Assembly (NCBI RefSeq): GCF_003443675.1
Contig: NZ_CP031963.1
Span: 1,011,001 to 1,075,000, forward strand
Length of the DNA stretch: 64,000 nucleotides
Direction of reading: 5' to 3'
From: Aquimarina sp. BL5
GTDB lineage: Bacteria; Bacteroidota; Bacteroidia; Flavobacteriales; Flavobacteriaceae
Positions 9,235 to 20,709 of the stretch are shown here, piece by piece (within the stretch, counting starts at the first letter, position 1; each line of letters begins with the position of its first letter). A model generated the notes under the pieces. The model made no database searches. It saw only the letters and a program-made list of their open reading frames with translations, and was not told the DNA's origin. Made by a program: the position numbers and the translations under genes.

Positions 9235-9586
9235 ATAAAAAATTTCTAAGTAGACATCAAAAAGACGTTCCCCTCTACTTAAATTTTTGCGGTGCAAATA
9301 TACGCCTTTCTTTTAAAGAACACACTATCTGATGTTAAATTTATTATAACGCTGAAAAACAGTATTTTAGACTAAAAAAAACGTTAAAAATTAACATAAA
9401 AACATATAAAAAGTCTTAAAACTTGTATTTGAACGTCAAATAGATAGTTTTAGTCGATAAAAAGTAAAAAGCATACATCACAAGTAATTCACAGAATTTC
9501 AAACAATATTGTTAATAAATTAATGGGAAATATTTCTCGAATCAGAAAAAACTCCTTTTTTTTCCTACAAAAAGATCATGTAAATC
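9235..9586. other. 352-bp gene-free stretch with one promoter box
   Basis: The stretch between the transglycosylase-like gene and mltG holds the minus-strand promoter box described separately. The leader between box and start carries an inverted repeat (AAGTAGA...TCTACTT) that could form a small hairpin. The remaining about 280 bp towards mltG are AT-rich, without a recognisable gene or a clear terminator. Confidence 0.6.
9295..9302 (-). promoter_or_regulatory. Bacteroidota -7 promoter box (TATATTTG)
   Basis: On the minus strand the sequence is TATATTTG, an exact match to the TAnnTTTG box of the Bacteroidota housekeeping sigma factor, about 60 bp before the ATG at 9234. No good TTTG -33 box is evident. 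It decides the start of the downstream gene. Confidence 0.5.
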
Positions 9587-10630
9587 CTAACGATTTACAC
9601 CTTGTTTATTGATCCAATCCACATATTGTTTTTTGTTTCTTCCGTGTTGGGCTAAAGTCTTAGCAAATTTGTGATACCCAAAGTTTTCTACATTAGCTAC
9701 GAAGAAATAATAGTCATGCTTTTCATAATTTAAAACAGCATCAATAGAAGAAATATCGGGCATAGTAATAGGTCCTGGCGGCAATTCTTTATATTTATAA
9801 GTATTATAAGGACTATCCAGCTCAAGGTCTTTATACAGCACTCTTTTTATAACAATATCCCAATCATTTTTATGTTTTTTGAGCGCATAGATAACCGTGG
9901 GATCTGCATCCAATTTCCATCCATTTTTATAGCGGTTCATATACACTCCCGCTACTCTTGGACGTTCATCGACCTTGGCAGTTTCTTTTTGAACAATCGA
10001 AGCAACTGTGGTCACCTCATTAAAAGTCAAACCAATATTCTTTGCTTTTTCCTTTCTTTCGTCATTCCAAAAACGATTATATTCTTTTAGCATACGACTT
10101 CTAAACTGTTCTGCTGATGTGTTCCAAAAAAACTCATATTTATTTGGAATATACATTGCTAAAGCATTATCAATCGTAAAACCTTTCTCTTTAACAAAAG
10201 CCTCATCTTTAAAAGCATTAAGTAGTGATACACTATCTGCTTCTATCTGTTGCGCAATCCTACCTGCTAGGTTCTCCAATCTTTCTTGATTATTAAAACT
10301 CAACTGAATCGGGGTATTTTTACTTCTCAAAAGATCAACAAGTTCGTTATTATTTAAACCTTTCTTTAAAATATACCTTCCGGCCTTTACCTTATTAGTG
10401 TATCCCTTTTTACTAGCTATTTTATCAAAACTTGAAGTGTTTTTAATTAGTGGATATATAATCCCTCGCAATTCAGAATATGTCGTCCCTGAAGGAATGT
10501 ATACCGTAGTTGTTTCGGTTTCGAAATTTGTATTCGGAGAAAAAACTGCTTGATACACAAAATATGCAAACAATCCACCTACAATTAAACCTATTACGGC
10601 TATTAACAATAATAATTTCTTAATGTACAT
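9587..10630 (-). CDS. mltG: Endolytic transglycosylase MltG
   Basis: Cleaves nascent peptidoglycan strands at the inner membrane and acts as a terminase of glycan synthesis. The protein has one N-terminal membrane anchor and then the YceG-like domain, with the signature ETAKVDERPRVAGVYMNR containing the catalytic Glu216 and followed by DADPTVIYAL. The start is ATG at 10630, inside the last codons of the upstream GNAT gene (11-bp overlap), in preference to an in-frame ATG at 10669 which would add 13 residues before the anchor. It is last in the dapF-GNAT-mltG operon. Confidence 0.93.
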   Translation of the reverse strand: MYIKKLLLLIAVIGLIVGGLFAYFVYQAVFSPNTNFETETTTVYIPSGTTYSELRGIIYPLIKNTSSFDKIASKKGYTNKVKAGRYILKKGLNNNELVDLLRSKNTPIQLSFNNQERLENLAGRIAQQIEADSVSLLNAFKDEAFVKEKGFTIDNALAMYIPNKYEFFWNTSAEQFRSRMLKEYNRFWNDERKEKAKNIGLTFNEVTTVASIVQKETAKVDERPRVAGVYMNRYKNGWKLDADPTVIYALKKHKNDWDIVIKRVLYKDLELDSPYNTYKYKELPPGPITMPDISSIDAVLNYEKHDYYFFVANVENFGYHKFAKTLAQHGRNKKQYVDWINKQGVNR

Positions 10631-11147
10631 ATATGAGTTGATATAAAAGTTCATCCTTATAGATACCATCTACAAGGTTCCATTCTTTTTTTATTCCTAT
10701 TTTTTCAAAACCTTCTTTTTCAAACAATTTAATGCTTGCTAAATTATCTTCCGCAATATTAGCATATAATTGATGTAGACGAAGATGAGTTTTCCCATAA
10801 TTCTTAATAAGAGTTAAAGCTTCTTTTCCATAGCCTTTACCTCGATGTTCTTCTTCAGCAATAAGAATACCAACACCTGCCCTATTGTGGGTTGGGTTAA
10901 AATCAAATAAATCAATAAGTCCTATTGCAGCTTCATCGTAAGAACATATTACAAGTCGTAATTGTTTAGCATCATAAATATCTTGATGCGCATTCTCTAA
11001 ATATTGTTTTATCAAAAACCTAGAATATGGTGTCTGCGTAGTACTCATCTCCCATATTCGTTCATCATTCTCTATCAGATAAACAAAATCAAGATCTTCT
11101 GGCTCTAATGCCCTTAAATAAATATGTTCACCTTTAAGTGTCAACAT
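10620..11147 (-). CDS. GNAT acetyltransferase, RimJ/RimL type
   Basis: A 175-residue acetyltransferase of the RimJ/RimL subgroup. It begins with the subgroup pattern LKGEHIYLRALEPEDLDFVY, and the acetyl-CoA loop EEHRGKGYGKEAL lies near residue 100. This subgroup acetylates ribosomal protein N-termini or small substrates; the target here is unknown. It overlaps dapF by 7 bp and mltG by 11 bp, so the three are almost certainly translated from one message. Confidence 0.88.
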   Translation of the reverse strand: MLTLKGEHIYLRALEPEDLDFVYLIENDERIWEMSTTQTPYSRFLIKQYLENAHQDIYDAKQLRLVICSYDEAAIGLIDLFDFNPTHNRAGVGILIAEEEHRGKGYGKEALTLIKNYGKTHLRLHQLYANIAEDNLASIKLFEKEGFEKIGIKKEWNLVDGIYKDELLYQLIYVH

Positions 11148-11926
11148 GTAATCTCTCCTTTAAAAACTTGTTCTGCAGGACCTATAAGAAATATATCTTC
11201 GTATCCATTAGCAGTCTGTCTAAAAGTAACTTTTAATTTTCCCCCAAGAGTTTTGATATTCACCTCTTCTTTATCAGTCATCTTTGTTGTATGCATAGAC
11301 AATGCTACTGCGGTAACTCCAGTACCACAAGATAAGGTTTCATCTTCTACTCCTCTTTCGTATGTTCTTACTGTAAACAAATCTTCTCCTGCTTTCTCTA
11401 CAAAATTAACATTACTTCCTGTTTCGAAATAAGGTGCTCCATTCCTAATTTCGCGACCTATATTTTCAACATCATAGTTAATCAAATTATCCACCATAGT
11501 TACGTGATGAGGAGAACCCGTATCTAAGAATAGATGCGAATCATATTGCTCTATCTTTGAAACATTCTGCATTTGTAAATAAACAAGTCCATTTTTAATT
11601 TCTGCTTTGTGTTTTCCGTCTATTGCTGTAAATGCGGCCTTGTCTTCAATAACACCAAGAAATGCCGCAAATGCCACAAGACATCTTCCACCATTACCAC
11701 ACATAGAACTCTCATTCCCATCAGCATTAAAATACACCATTGTAAAATCATCTTCATCATTTTCAGGAAGCTCTAACAACATTAATCCGTCTGCTCCTAT
11801 TCCAAATTTTCTGTCACAAAGTCTCGAAAAAATTTTGGTATTATTTTTGGTTAAAATTGATTGTCTATTATCAATGATTACAAAATCATTACCTGTTCCT
11901 TGGTATTTATAAAAAGTAAGATTCAT
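11141..11926 (-). CDS. dapF: Diaminopimelate epimerase DapF
   Basis: Converts LL- to meso-diaminopimelate for lysine and peptidoglycan synthesis. Both catalytic cysteines are present: Cys76 in MCGNGGRC and Cys200 in SCGTGVTA. The length of 261 residues is normal for the family. It opens an operon with a GNAT enzyme and MltG, which joins precursor synthesis with wall remodelling. A minus-strand TACCTTTG box lies 24 bp before the start. Confidence 0.96.
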   Translation of the reverse strand: MNLTFYKYQGTGNDFVIIDNRQSILTKNNTKIFSRLCDRKFGIGADGLMLLELPENDEDDFTMVYFNADGNESSMCGNGGRCLVAFAAFLGVIEDKAAFTAIDGKHKAEIKNGLVYLQMQNVSKIEQYDSHLFLDTGSPHHVTMVDNLINYDVENIGREIRNGAPYFETGSNVNFVEKAGEDLFTVRTYERGVEDETLSCGTGVTAVALSMHTTKMTDKEEVNIKTLGGKLKVTFRQTANGYEDIFLIGPAEQVFKGEITC

Positions 11927-11949
11927 TATTCTTGTTCAATTATAGAGGA

Positions 11950-11957
11950 CAAAGGTA
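11950..11957 (-). promoter_or_regulatory. -7 promoter box before dapF (TACCTTTG)
   Basis: The minus strand reads TACCTTTG, an exact TAnnTTTG match, 24 bp from the dapF ATG in the divergent dapF/protease gap. No convincing -33 box was found. Confidence 0.45.
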
Positions 11958-12094
11958 CAAAGAAAGTTACCATATTATTGTTGTTAATAGAGCGTTAAAT
12001 ATCAGAAAAAAATATACTATAGTTGTAATTTTAATAGTTATTAAGAGTCTATATTATAGTACTAGTCAAATTAAACGAAAAAAAAGAAAAGAAG

Positions 12095-13513
12095 ATGAAA
12101 AGATTTTTGAACTTATTGGTTGTCGCTATTTTAGCAGGTGTTATTACATTAGGAGCTTACAAGACTTTTTTAGAACCGGAAGCTATTGTTTTTACAGAAA
12201 ATGAAACTACACCAAAAACATCATTAATTCCAGCAACTTATACCACTACAAATTTAAATACTGCAGATACGAATACAGACTTTACGATCGCTGCAGAAAA
12301 AACAGTAAACGCTGTAGTACACGTCAAACAATATGGGATTACTAAAAGCCCAAGAAATCTTATGGAGTATTTTAGGAACGGTGGAACAACGGAAAGAAGA
12401 ATTCAAGGAGCCGGTTCTGGAGTAATTATAACAGAAGATGGATATATCGTAACTAATAATCACGTAATTGATGGTGCAACCGATCTGGAGGTAACCCTAA
12501 ACAATAACAAATCCTATAAAGCAGAAGTAATAGGTACCGCACCGCAATCCGACATTGCTTTAATTAAAATCGATACTAACGAAAAATTAACCTATATCCC
12601 TTTTGGTGATTCTAACAACGCTAAAATAGGAGAATGGGTATTAGCTGTAGGTAATCCTTTTAATTTAACTTCTACAGTAACAGCTGGTATCATTAGTGCA
12701 AAATCTAGGGATCTAAATGAATATGACGGTAATTTTCAGTCTTTTATCCAAACAGATGCAGCTATAAACCCTGGAAATAGTGGGGGTGCTTTGGTTAATA
12801 TTAAAGGAGAACTAATCGGAATTAATACCGCGATCACCTCTCAAACCGGTAGTTACGTAGGTTATGCTTTTGCAGTACCCTCTAATAATACTCGTAAGAT
12901 TGTAGAGGATATTTTAGAATTCGGAGATGTACAGAAAGGAATCCTTGGAATAAATGGAGGCAACCTAACATCAGAAATTAAAGCAAAGTATAATCTAAAT
13001 GAGACTCAAGGTGTAGTTATCACGAATGTAGGAGAAGAGAGTGGTGCTAAAAAAGCTGGACTTAAAGTCGGAGATATTATTAAAGAAATAGATGGTATAA
13101 GAATCAAAAAATTCTCTGATCTAACTGGTTATGTAAATACCAAAAATCCTAATGATGTAATTAATGTAAAAATTAAACGTAACAGCAGTGAATTAAATTT
13201 ACCTGTTACTTTATCTAAATATGTAATCCAACGATATAATATCGAAGATGTCGGTGTAGAAGTAGCTAATCCTAATCCAGAATACCTAAAGAAATTTAAT
13301 CTGGATCACGGTGTAATAATTAGCAAAGCTCTAAGTCAAAAAATGCAACGCTACAATCTAGAAGGATTAATCATCAGTGAAATTGATGGCAAAAAAGTTA
13401 AAAATGTTTTACAAGTAAAACAGATTATAGAAAATAAATATCCTGAAGAAGATATCACTATTAGCTTAATAGATCGAGATGGAGAAAAACGTGAGTTTGT
13501 TTTCCAGAATTAG
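12095..13513 (+). CDS. DegP/HtrA-like periplasmic serine protease
   Basis: A 472-residue HtrA protease that degrades or refolds misfolded envelope proteins. An N-terminal membrane/signal segment (about 1-22) is followed by a trypsin-like domain with catalytic triad His123 (NNHVIDGA), Asp153 (SDIALIKI) and Ser229 (PGNSGGAL). Two C-terminal PDZ-like domains follow; the first contains GVVITNVGEESGAKKAGLKVGD. It stands alone, followed by a good terminator. Confidence 0.93.
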   Translation: MKRFLNLLVVAILAGVITLGAYKTFLEPEAIVFTENETTPKTSLIPATYTTTNLNTADTNTDFTIAAEKTVNAVVHVKQYGITKSPRNLMEYFRNGGTTERRIQGAGSGVIITEDGYIVTNNHVIDGATDLEVTLNNNKSYKAEVIGTAPQSDIALIKIDTNEKLTYIPFGDSNNAKIGEWVLAVGNPFNLTSTVTAGIISAKSRDLNEYDGNFQSFIQTDAAINPGNSGGALVNIKGELIGINTAITSQTGSYVGYAFAVPSNNTRKIVEDILEFGDVQKGILGINGGNLTSEIKAKYNLNETQGVVITNVGEESGAKKAGLKVGDIIKEIDGIRIKKFSDLTGYVNTKNPNDVINVKIKRNSSELNLPVTLSKYVIQRYNIEDVGVEVANPNPEYLKKFNLDHGVIISKALSQKMQRYNLEGLIISEIDGKKVKNVLQVKQIIENKYPEEDITISLIDRDGEKREFVFQN

Positions 13514-13537
13514 ATATAATACCATATAAAATCAATG

Positions 13538-13573
13538 ATCCCATTACTCATAAAAAGTAATGGGATTTTTTTA
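13538..13573 (+). terminator. Rho-independent terminator after the HtrA protease
   Basis: A perfect 11-bp stem (ATCCCATTACT / AGTAATGGGAT) with a 7-base loop, followed by a T-run. Confidence 0.9.
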
Positions 13574-13606
13574 TTCAAAAAGCTTTACGAAAACGTTTGA
13601 AATTCA

Positions 13607-13614
13607 TAATTTTG
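13607..13614 (+). promoter_or_regulatory. -7 promoter box before GAPDH (TAATTTTG)
   Basis: TAATTTTG matches TAnnTTTG and lies 34 bp before the ATG. Nineteen bases upstream is TTTA, one base off the TTTG -33 box. Confidence 0.5.
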
Positions 13615-13648
13615 CGCGAAATTTCAAGATTGTAAAACACAACACATT

Positions 13649-15097
13649 ATGAGTTCTAACGAAGTTTATGAGAAAGAACTTGCCTTTCAGGCAGACAGAC
13701 GCCGCGCAACAGTGGCTTTCATTAAAACTGTAAGTGATCTATGGTACGACAATTCTATCGAATTAGTACTATTCCGTAACCAGTTAATTGATAAAAACGT
13801 AAGTGAAATTCTTAATTTACACGAATACGCCGGTGAGTTTGTTCAAAAACCAATTTCGATTTTTGACTCTGTAGAAATTGCCCAGGCTATTAAGTTAATG
13901 GATTTACCTCCTGCCAAATTAGATATTGGTAAACTTACTTATGAGTATCATCTTGCTGGGAATGAATTTGATTCTGCCACTAGTTTTGTGATGAACAAAT
14001 TAAAAGATGCAAAGAAGTTTAAAAACATTTCTCCTAAAGATGTGGTTCTTTATGGTTTCGGACGCATTGGACGTTTAGTAGCGAGAGAACTTATGACTAT
14101 TACCGGAAAAGGAAGTCAATTAAGATTAAGAGCTATCGTAACCAGAGGATCTATTACAGAAGAAATTTTAGAAAAAAGAGCTTCATTATTAAGAAATGAC
14201 TCTGTTCATGGCGAATTTTCTGGTTTAGTAGAAACCGATATAGCAAACAGTTCTTTGATCATAAACGGAACTACAGTAAAAATCATTAGCGCTAATAATC
14301 CTGAAGATATAGATTATACTTCTTTCGGAATTGACAATGCACTATTAATTGATAACACTGGAGCATTTAGAGACAAAGAAGCTTTAAGCAGACATTTGAT
14401 TGCCAAAGGAATTGATAAAGTTTTGCTTACCGCACCAGGAAAAGGAATTCCAAATATTGTACACGGAGTAAACCATAAAGAAAATGATCCTGATAAAGTA
14501 AATATCTTTTCTGCGGCATCTTGTACTACCAATGCAATTACCCCAATTTTACAAGCAGTAGATGAAAGCTTTGGAGTTATAAATGGTCACCTAGAAACCA
14601 TACACGCATATACCAACGACCAGAATCTGGTAGATAATATGCACAACAAATACCGAAGAGGTCGCGCTGCTGCCTTAAATATGGTGATCACAGAAACAGG
14701 AGCAGGAAAAGCAGTTTCAAAAGCATTACCAAGTTTCGAAGGAAAATTAACCTCCAATGCTATTAGAGTACCGGTACCAAACGGATCTCTAGCAATTCTT
14801 AATCTTAATTTGGATAAAAAAGCTTCTAAAGAAAGTATGAATGCTATTATAAAAAAATATGCTTTAGAAGGGAATTTGGTAGAACAAATCAAGTATTCTT
14901 TGGATAATGAATTAGTTTCAAGTGATATTGTAGGTTCATCTGCACCATCCATATATGATAGTAATGCAACCATTGTAGATGCTAAGGGTAATAACGCAAT
15001 CTTATATGTATGGTATGATAATGAATATGGATATAGTCATCAGGTAATTAGATTATCAAAATATATTGCCAAAGTAAGACGTTACACTTATTACTAG
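13649..15097 (+). CDS. Glyceraldehyde-3-phosphate dehydrogenase, long form
   Basis: A glycolytic/gluconeogenic NAD(P)-dependent enzyme. The Rossmann motif GFGRIGR is at 136-142, the catalytic cysteine is Cys292 (SAASCTTNAITP) and the catalytic histidine His319 (ETIHAYTNDQ). At 482 residues it is about 130-150 longer than the usual enzyme; the extra part is an N-terminal helical extension before the NAD-binding domain. Similar long forms occur in Bacteroidota as far as I know; whether it is the glycolytic or the gluconeogenic enzyme cannot be decided here. Confidence 0.92.
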   Translation: MSSNEVYEKELAFQADRRRATVAFIKTVSDLWYDNSIELVLFRNQLIDKNVSEILNLHEYAGEFVQKPISIFDSVEIAQAIKLMDLPPAKLDIGKLTYEYHLAGNEFDSATSFVMNKLKDAKKFKNISPKDVVLYGFGRIGRLVARELMTITGKGSQLRLRAIVTRGSITEEILEKRASLLRNDSVHGEFSGLVETDIANSSLIINGTTVKIISANNPEDIDYTSFGIDNALLIDNTGAFRDKEALSRHLIAKGIDKVLLTAPGKGIPNIVHGVNHKENDPDKVNIFSAASCTTNAITPILQAVDESFGVINGHLETIHAYTNDQNLVDNMHNKYRRGRAAALNMVITETGAGKAVSKALPSFEGKLTSNAIRVPVPNGSLAILNLNLDKKASKESMNAIIKKYALEGNLVEQIKYSLDNELVSSDIVGSSAPSIYDSNATIVDAKGNNAILYVWYDNEYGYSHQVIRLSKYIAKVRRYTYY

Positions 15098-15122
15098 AGA
15101 ACATAATTATATATAGAAAATT

Positions 15123-15155
15123 AAAAAGGCTGTCAAAAAAAGACAGTCTTTTTAA
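15123..15155 (+). terminator. Terminator after GAPDH
   Basis: A stem of 12 pairs with one G-T wobble (core GCTGTC / GACAGT), loop of seven A, then T-run. Confidence 0.85.
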
Positions 15156-15402
15156 TTTCAACACAGCAAACTAGTTAATCAATGTTCAATCTTAAATTTT
15201 TAGAAAACTAAGATATCACACATTAAATCTTTTAAATTATTCACAATATCGTATCTTTATTAACGTTAAAATTAATTAAAGACTGACGTAAAAAGAATAA
15301 AGCTTTTAGAATAATGAACAACTTCATTCAGCAAGTACCGTGAAGTTTATTTCATCAAACTTAAGGTTTTAATCGACCATTAAAAACAATTAAAATTCAC
15401 AC
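15156..15402. other. Gene-free stretch before the coiled-coil protein
   Basis: Together with the preceding terminator this makes a 305-bp gap. It is AT-rich. I see no gene, repeat or clear promoter box. Confidence 0.5.
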
Positions 15403-16020
15403 ATGAAATTATCAAAGTACCTATTAGTTTTAATAGCTCTATTCCCCTTTTTTGAAACCATTCAGGCACAAGAAGAAAACCTAACGGCAGAACAAGCGTT
15501 ACAGAAAGAAAATATTCAGACGCAATTTGATGTCGTAATCAAGAAATCCGGAAGGTATCAAGAATACAAGGTGGTAAAACGGATTTGGCTTGATAAGTTA
15601 AAAGGAAATACCATAGATTCTCTTAAAACATTAGAAGCTAAATTAAATAGCTCTAATCAAAAAATTGCTGAACAACAAACCTCTATATCAAATCTAGAAA
15701 CTTCGTTGGCAAAAACAAATGGAGATCTTTCTGCTGTTACCGAAGAAAAAGATAGTATGACTTTTCTTGGGATATCATTTACCAAAGGTAGTTACAAAAC
15801 GATGATGTGGACCATCGTTGGAGGACTGTTAGCACTACTCGCCTTCTTTGTTTTTAAATTTAAGAATAGTAACTCTGTTACCATTCAAGCTAAAAAAGCG
15901 TTAGCGGAGACCGAAGCAGAATTTGAAGATCACAGACGTAGAGCTTTAGAAAGAGAACAAAAAGTAATGCGTAAGCTTCAGGATGAAATCAACAAACAAC
16001 GTAAAACCGGAGCGAAGTAA
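15403..16020 (+). CDS. Conserved coiled-coil membrane protein next to trmD
   Basis: A 205-residue protein of unknown function. It has a cleavable signal (ends near IQAQE at 21-24), a coiled-coil stretch at about 60-118 with heptad-like spacing (LKTLEAKLNSSNQKIAEQQ), one membrane helix at about 130-150 (MMWTIVGGLLALLAFFVFKF), and a charged helical cytoplasmic tail rich in Arg, Lys and Glu. Database copies of such neighbours are sometimes labelled tRNA methyltransferase, but no methyltransferase motif is present. It lies 61 bp before trmD. Confidence 0.7.
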   Translation: MKLSKYLLVLIALFPFFETIQAQEENLTAEQALQKENIQTQFDVVIKKSGRYQEYKVVKRIWLDKLKGNTIDSLKTLEAKLNSSNQKIAEQQTSISNLETSLAKTNGDLSAVTEEKDSMTFLGISFTKGSYKTMMWTIVGGLLALLAFFVFKFKNSNSVTIQAKKALAETEAEFEDHRRRALEREQKVMRKLQDEINKQRKTGAK

Positions 16021-16081
16021 TATCAATTTTCTGGAATATTAATGTATTGTTTTGCATCTTTGCAAATCTTAATTAAAAAAG

Positions 16082-16759
16082 ATGCGAATAGATATAATAA
16101 CGGTAGTACCGGACATTTTAAAAAGCCCTTTTGAAGCTTCCATTATGAAGCGTTCTATAGAAAAAGGACTAGTAGAAGTGCATTTTCATAATCTTAGAGA
16201 TTATACCACTGACAATTATAAGCAAGTGGACGATTATCAATTTGGTGGTGGTGCCGGTATGGTAATGATGGTGGAACCAATCGATAAATGTATCTCTGGA
16301 TTAAAAGCTAAAAGGACATATGATGAAATCATCTATATGACTCCAGACGGAGAAACCCTAAATCAAAGTATCGCAAATCAACTATCACTAAAAGGTAACC
16401 TGATTATTTTATGTGGTCATTACAAAGGCGTAGATCAGCGAGTTCGAGACCACTTTATTACAAAAGAAATATCGGTTGGAGATTATGTCCTTTCTGGAGG
16501 AGAATTAGGTGCTCTGATTTTGTGTGATGCAATTATAAGACTAATTCCAGGGGTTCTAGGTAATGAAACTTCCGCATTAACAGACTCGTTTCAGGATGAT
16601 CTACTAGCACCTCCCATATATACAAGGCCGGCGGACTATAAAGGATGGAAAGTTCCGGAAGTACTTACATCTGGGAATTTCCCAAAAATCGAAGCTTGGC
16701 GAGAGGAACAAGCATATCAAAGAACTAAAGAACGCAGACCTGATTTATTGGATGATTAA
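16082..16759 (+). CDS. trmD: tRNA (guanine-N1-)-methyltransferase TrmD
   Basis: Methylates G37 of tRNAs and so prevents frameshifting. The 225-residue SPOUT protein shows the N-terminal [11 protein letters not shown], the [16 protein letters not shown] segment and the trefoil-knot SAM-binding stretches [12 protein letters not shown] and [15 protein letters not shown]. It is complete. The gene order trmD-rplS is conserved in bacteria and is seen here with a 223-bp gap. Confidence 0.97.
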   Translation: MRIDIITVVPDILKSPFEASIMKRSIEKGLVEVHFHNLRDYTTDNYKQVDDYQFGGGAGMVMMVEPIDKCISGLKAKRTYDEIIYMTPDGETLNQSIANQLSLKGNLIILCGHYKGVDQRVRDHFITKEISVGDYVLSGGELGALILCDAIIRLIPGVLGNETSALTDSFQDDLLAPPIYTRPADYKGWKVPEVLTSGNFPKIEAWREEQAYQRTKERRPDLLDD

Positions 16760-16877
16760 ACGCTATTCTTTCTACTTATTTATTCAGATAACACTTAGTC
16801 TAAAACCAATTTTATTTAACTGAAATTCAATAACATAAGAAGCCTTTATTACCTAAAAAGAATAATTATAAAAAATA

Positions 16878-16908
16878 CTTGCAAATCACTAAATAATACT
16901 TATTTTTG
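16878..16908 (+). promoter_or_regulatory. Promoter of rplS (CTTG-N19-TATTTTTG)
   Basis: An exact TATTTTTG -7 box lies at 16901-16908 and a near -33 box CTTG at 16878-16881 with 19 bp between, the standard Bacteroidota spacing. The start codon is 75 bp downstream, leaving a leader that could carry ribosomal-protein feedback control. Confidence 0.6.
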
Positions 16909-16982
16909 CAGCCTGATTAAAACAACCTCTGGCGAGAATCGTGAACGTTGCTTTAATAAAAAATAAGTAAACTATCTCAAAA

Positions 16983-17333
16983 ATGGAAGATTTAGTAAAA
17001 TTCGTACAAGACGAATTTGTTACAAGAAAAGATTTACCTGAATTCGCTGCAGGTGATACAATCACAGTATATTACGAAATTAAAGAAGGAAACAAGACAC
17101 GTACACAGTTCTTTAGAGGAGTTGTAATCCAAAGAAGAGGTTCTGGTTCTAGTGAAACTTTCACAATTAGAAAAATGTCTGGAACTGTAGGTGTAGAGCG
17201 TATTTTTCCAGTAAATTTACCTGCACTTCAGAAAATTGAAGTTAACAAAAGAGGTAAAGTTCGTAGAGCACGTATATTCTACTTTAGAGAACTTACTGGT
17301 AAGAAAGCACGTATCAAAGAAAAGAGAAGCTAA
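16983..17333 (+). CDS. rplS: 50S ribosomal protein L19
   Basis: A 116-residue ribosomal protein at the 30S/50S interface. The sequence shows the L19 hallmarks: [51 protein letters not shown] and the basic C-terminus [16 protein letters not shown]. It has its own promoter and a terminator, so it appears monocistronic. Confidence 0.98.
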   Translation: MEDLVKFVQDEFVTRKDLPEFAAGDTITVYYEIKEGNKTRTQFFRGVVIQRRGSGSSETFTIRKMSGTVGVERIFPVNLPALQKIEVNKRGKVRRARIFYFRELTGKKARIKEKRS

Positions 17334-17352
17334 TTCTTACTTCTTATATCAT

Positions 17353-17384
17353 AAAAAAAGGTTGTCGAATGACAACTTTTTTTT
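17353..17384 (+). terminator. Terminator after rplS
   Basis: Stem GTTGTC / GACAAC extended by A-T pairs, tetraloop GAAT, then a run of eight T. Confidence 0.9.
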
Positions 17385-17925
17385 ATGAACAAAAGTTAAC
17401 AACTCTAGTTCATAACCAGTTGATAACTAAAGTTATATAAAAAATTGATCTATCTATTCATTTTACTTATTTTTATATAAGAAATGATATATCAATTTCG
17501 AGATGACACAAGGATTCTGGGTATATTTTTTTTCTAAACACGTTCTTTGAACATTTACATAAACCATCTTAAGATTAGGATAAATATAAAACGAAAGTTA
17601 TTTTTTTGAGTACATCGTTGAAATAAATTTAAGGGTTCTCTTTAAAATCGTTTCAGAATGAAATTCAAAAGAAAAAATTAAGTTTTGACAACTTTTTAAT
17701 TTTAAGTGGCATTTGACTATTCGGATAAAAAAACGAAAAATTACATTCGTAATTTAGATACAAAAGTGTTCGCAATAGTCTTTCCGAGTAGTATTTAGGT
17801 TAACATCGTATTTTCTTTTACAAATTTAAATCTACTCAAAACAGAAATAAAAATATTGGTATAAATCAACGAAAGTTATTATTTCATAGCGGGTAAAACA
17901 GCTAACAATCTTATTATTTCTGAAC

Positions 17926-17970
17926 AAAAGCCATATCAAGGTATTCGTATTATGATATGGCTTTTTATTT
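17926..17970 (+). terminator. Orphan rho-independent terminator
   Basis: A perfect 13-bp stem (AAAAGCCATATCA / TGATATGGCTTTT) with a 14-base loop and T-rich tail. No gene ends just upstream: rplS already has its own terminator 540 bp earlier. It therefore suggests a short untranslated transcript. Confidence 0.8.
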
Positions 17971-18099
17971 TTTACAACTATTCCTAAATGAAGCGCTTTT
18001 TTTTACGACTACCGTTTTTTCTACCCTCTCTTTTTTAAAGATTTATAATTCAATTCCTTTAACGCAAAACTAACAATATACAGGTTGCATTTGCTTCCC

Positions 18100-18107
18100 T
18101 ATATTTG
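18100..18107 (+). promoter_or_regulatory. -7 promoter box before icd (TATATTTG)
   Basis: An exact TAnnTTTG match 187 bp before the icd ATG. No TTTG -33 box is present at the normal distance. If used, it gives a leader of about 180 nt that contains the inverted repeat at 18135-18197. Confidence 0.5.
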
Positions 18108-18134
18108 TATCTTCGCGCTCGGAAAATCTTACAG

Positions 18135-18197
18135 CAAATAATATTAGATAACATAAAGTGTTCCGCTAGTATAAATAAGAAGAGGTAATATTATTTG
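18135..18197 (+). repeat. 12-bp perfect inverted repeat in the icd leader
   Basis: CAAATAATATTA at 18135-18146 pairs exactly with TAATATTATTTG at 18186-18197, with 39 bases between. There is no following T-run, so it does not look like a terminator. It may be a structured 5' leader or a protein-binding pair. Confidence 0.6.
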
Positions 18198-18251
18198 TCC
18201 AAGAAAAGTTAAACGACTAATTATTTCCTTAATATATCGTATAATACATAA

Positions 18252-20519
<2,268 letters not shown>

Positions 20520-20538
20520 ACGAATCTTCTTATATAAG

Positions 20539-20576
20539 AAAAGCGCCATATAATAAATTTTATATGGCGCTTTTTT
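20539..20576 (+). terminator. Terminator after icd
   Basis: A perfect 14-bp stem (AAAAGCGCCATATA / TATATGGCGCTTTT), 8-base loop and T-run. Confidence 0.92.
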
Positions 20577-20709
20577 ATAAAGTTATATGTTCAAAATATT
20601 AAAAAAGATACGCTACTAAACAAACAAGAGATTTAAAATTGTTTAGTTTTACCAAAGAAAGTATCACCAACTTTCAACACAGACCAGAACTTTTATAGAC
20701 CAAAAACCC

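Noticed and set aside
11932..12204. 90-codon plus frame overlapping the HtrA start
   Set aside because: It runs out of frame through the protease signal sequence, which has a good start at 12095.
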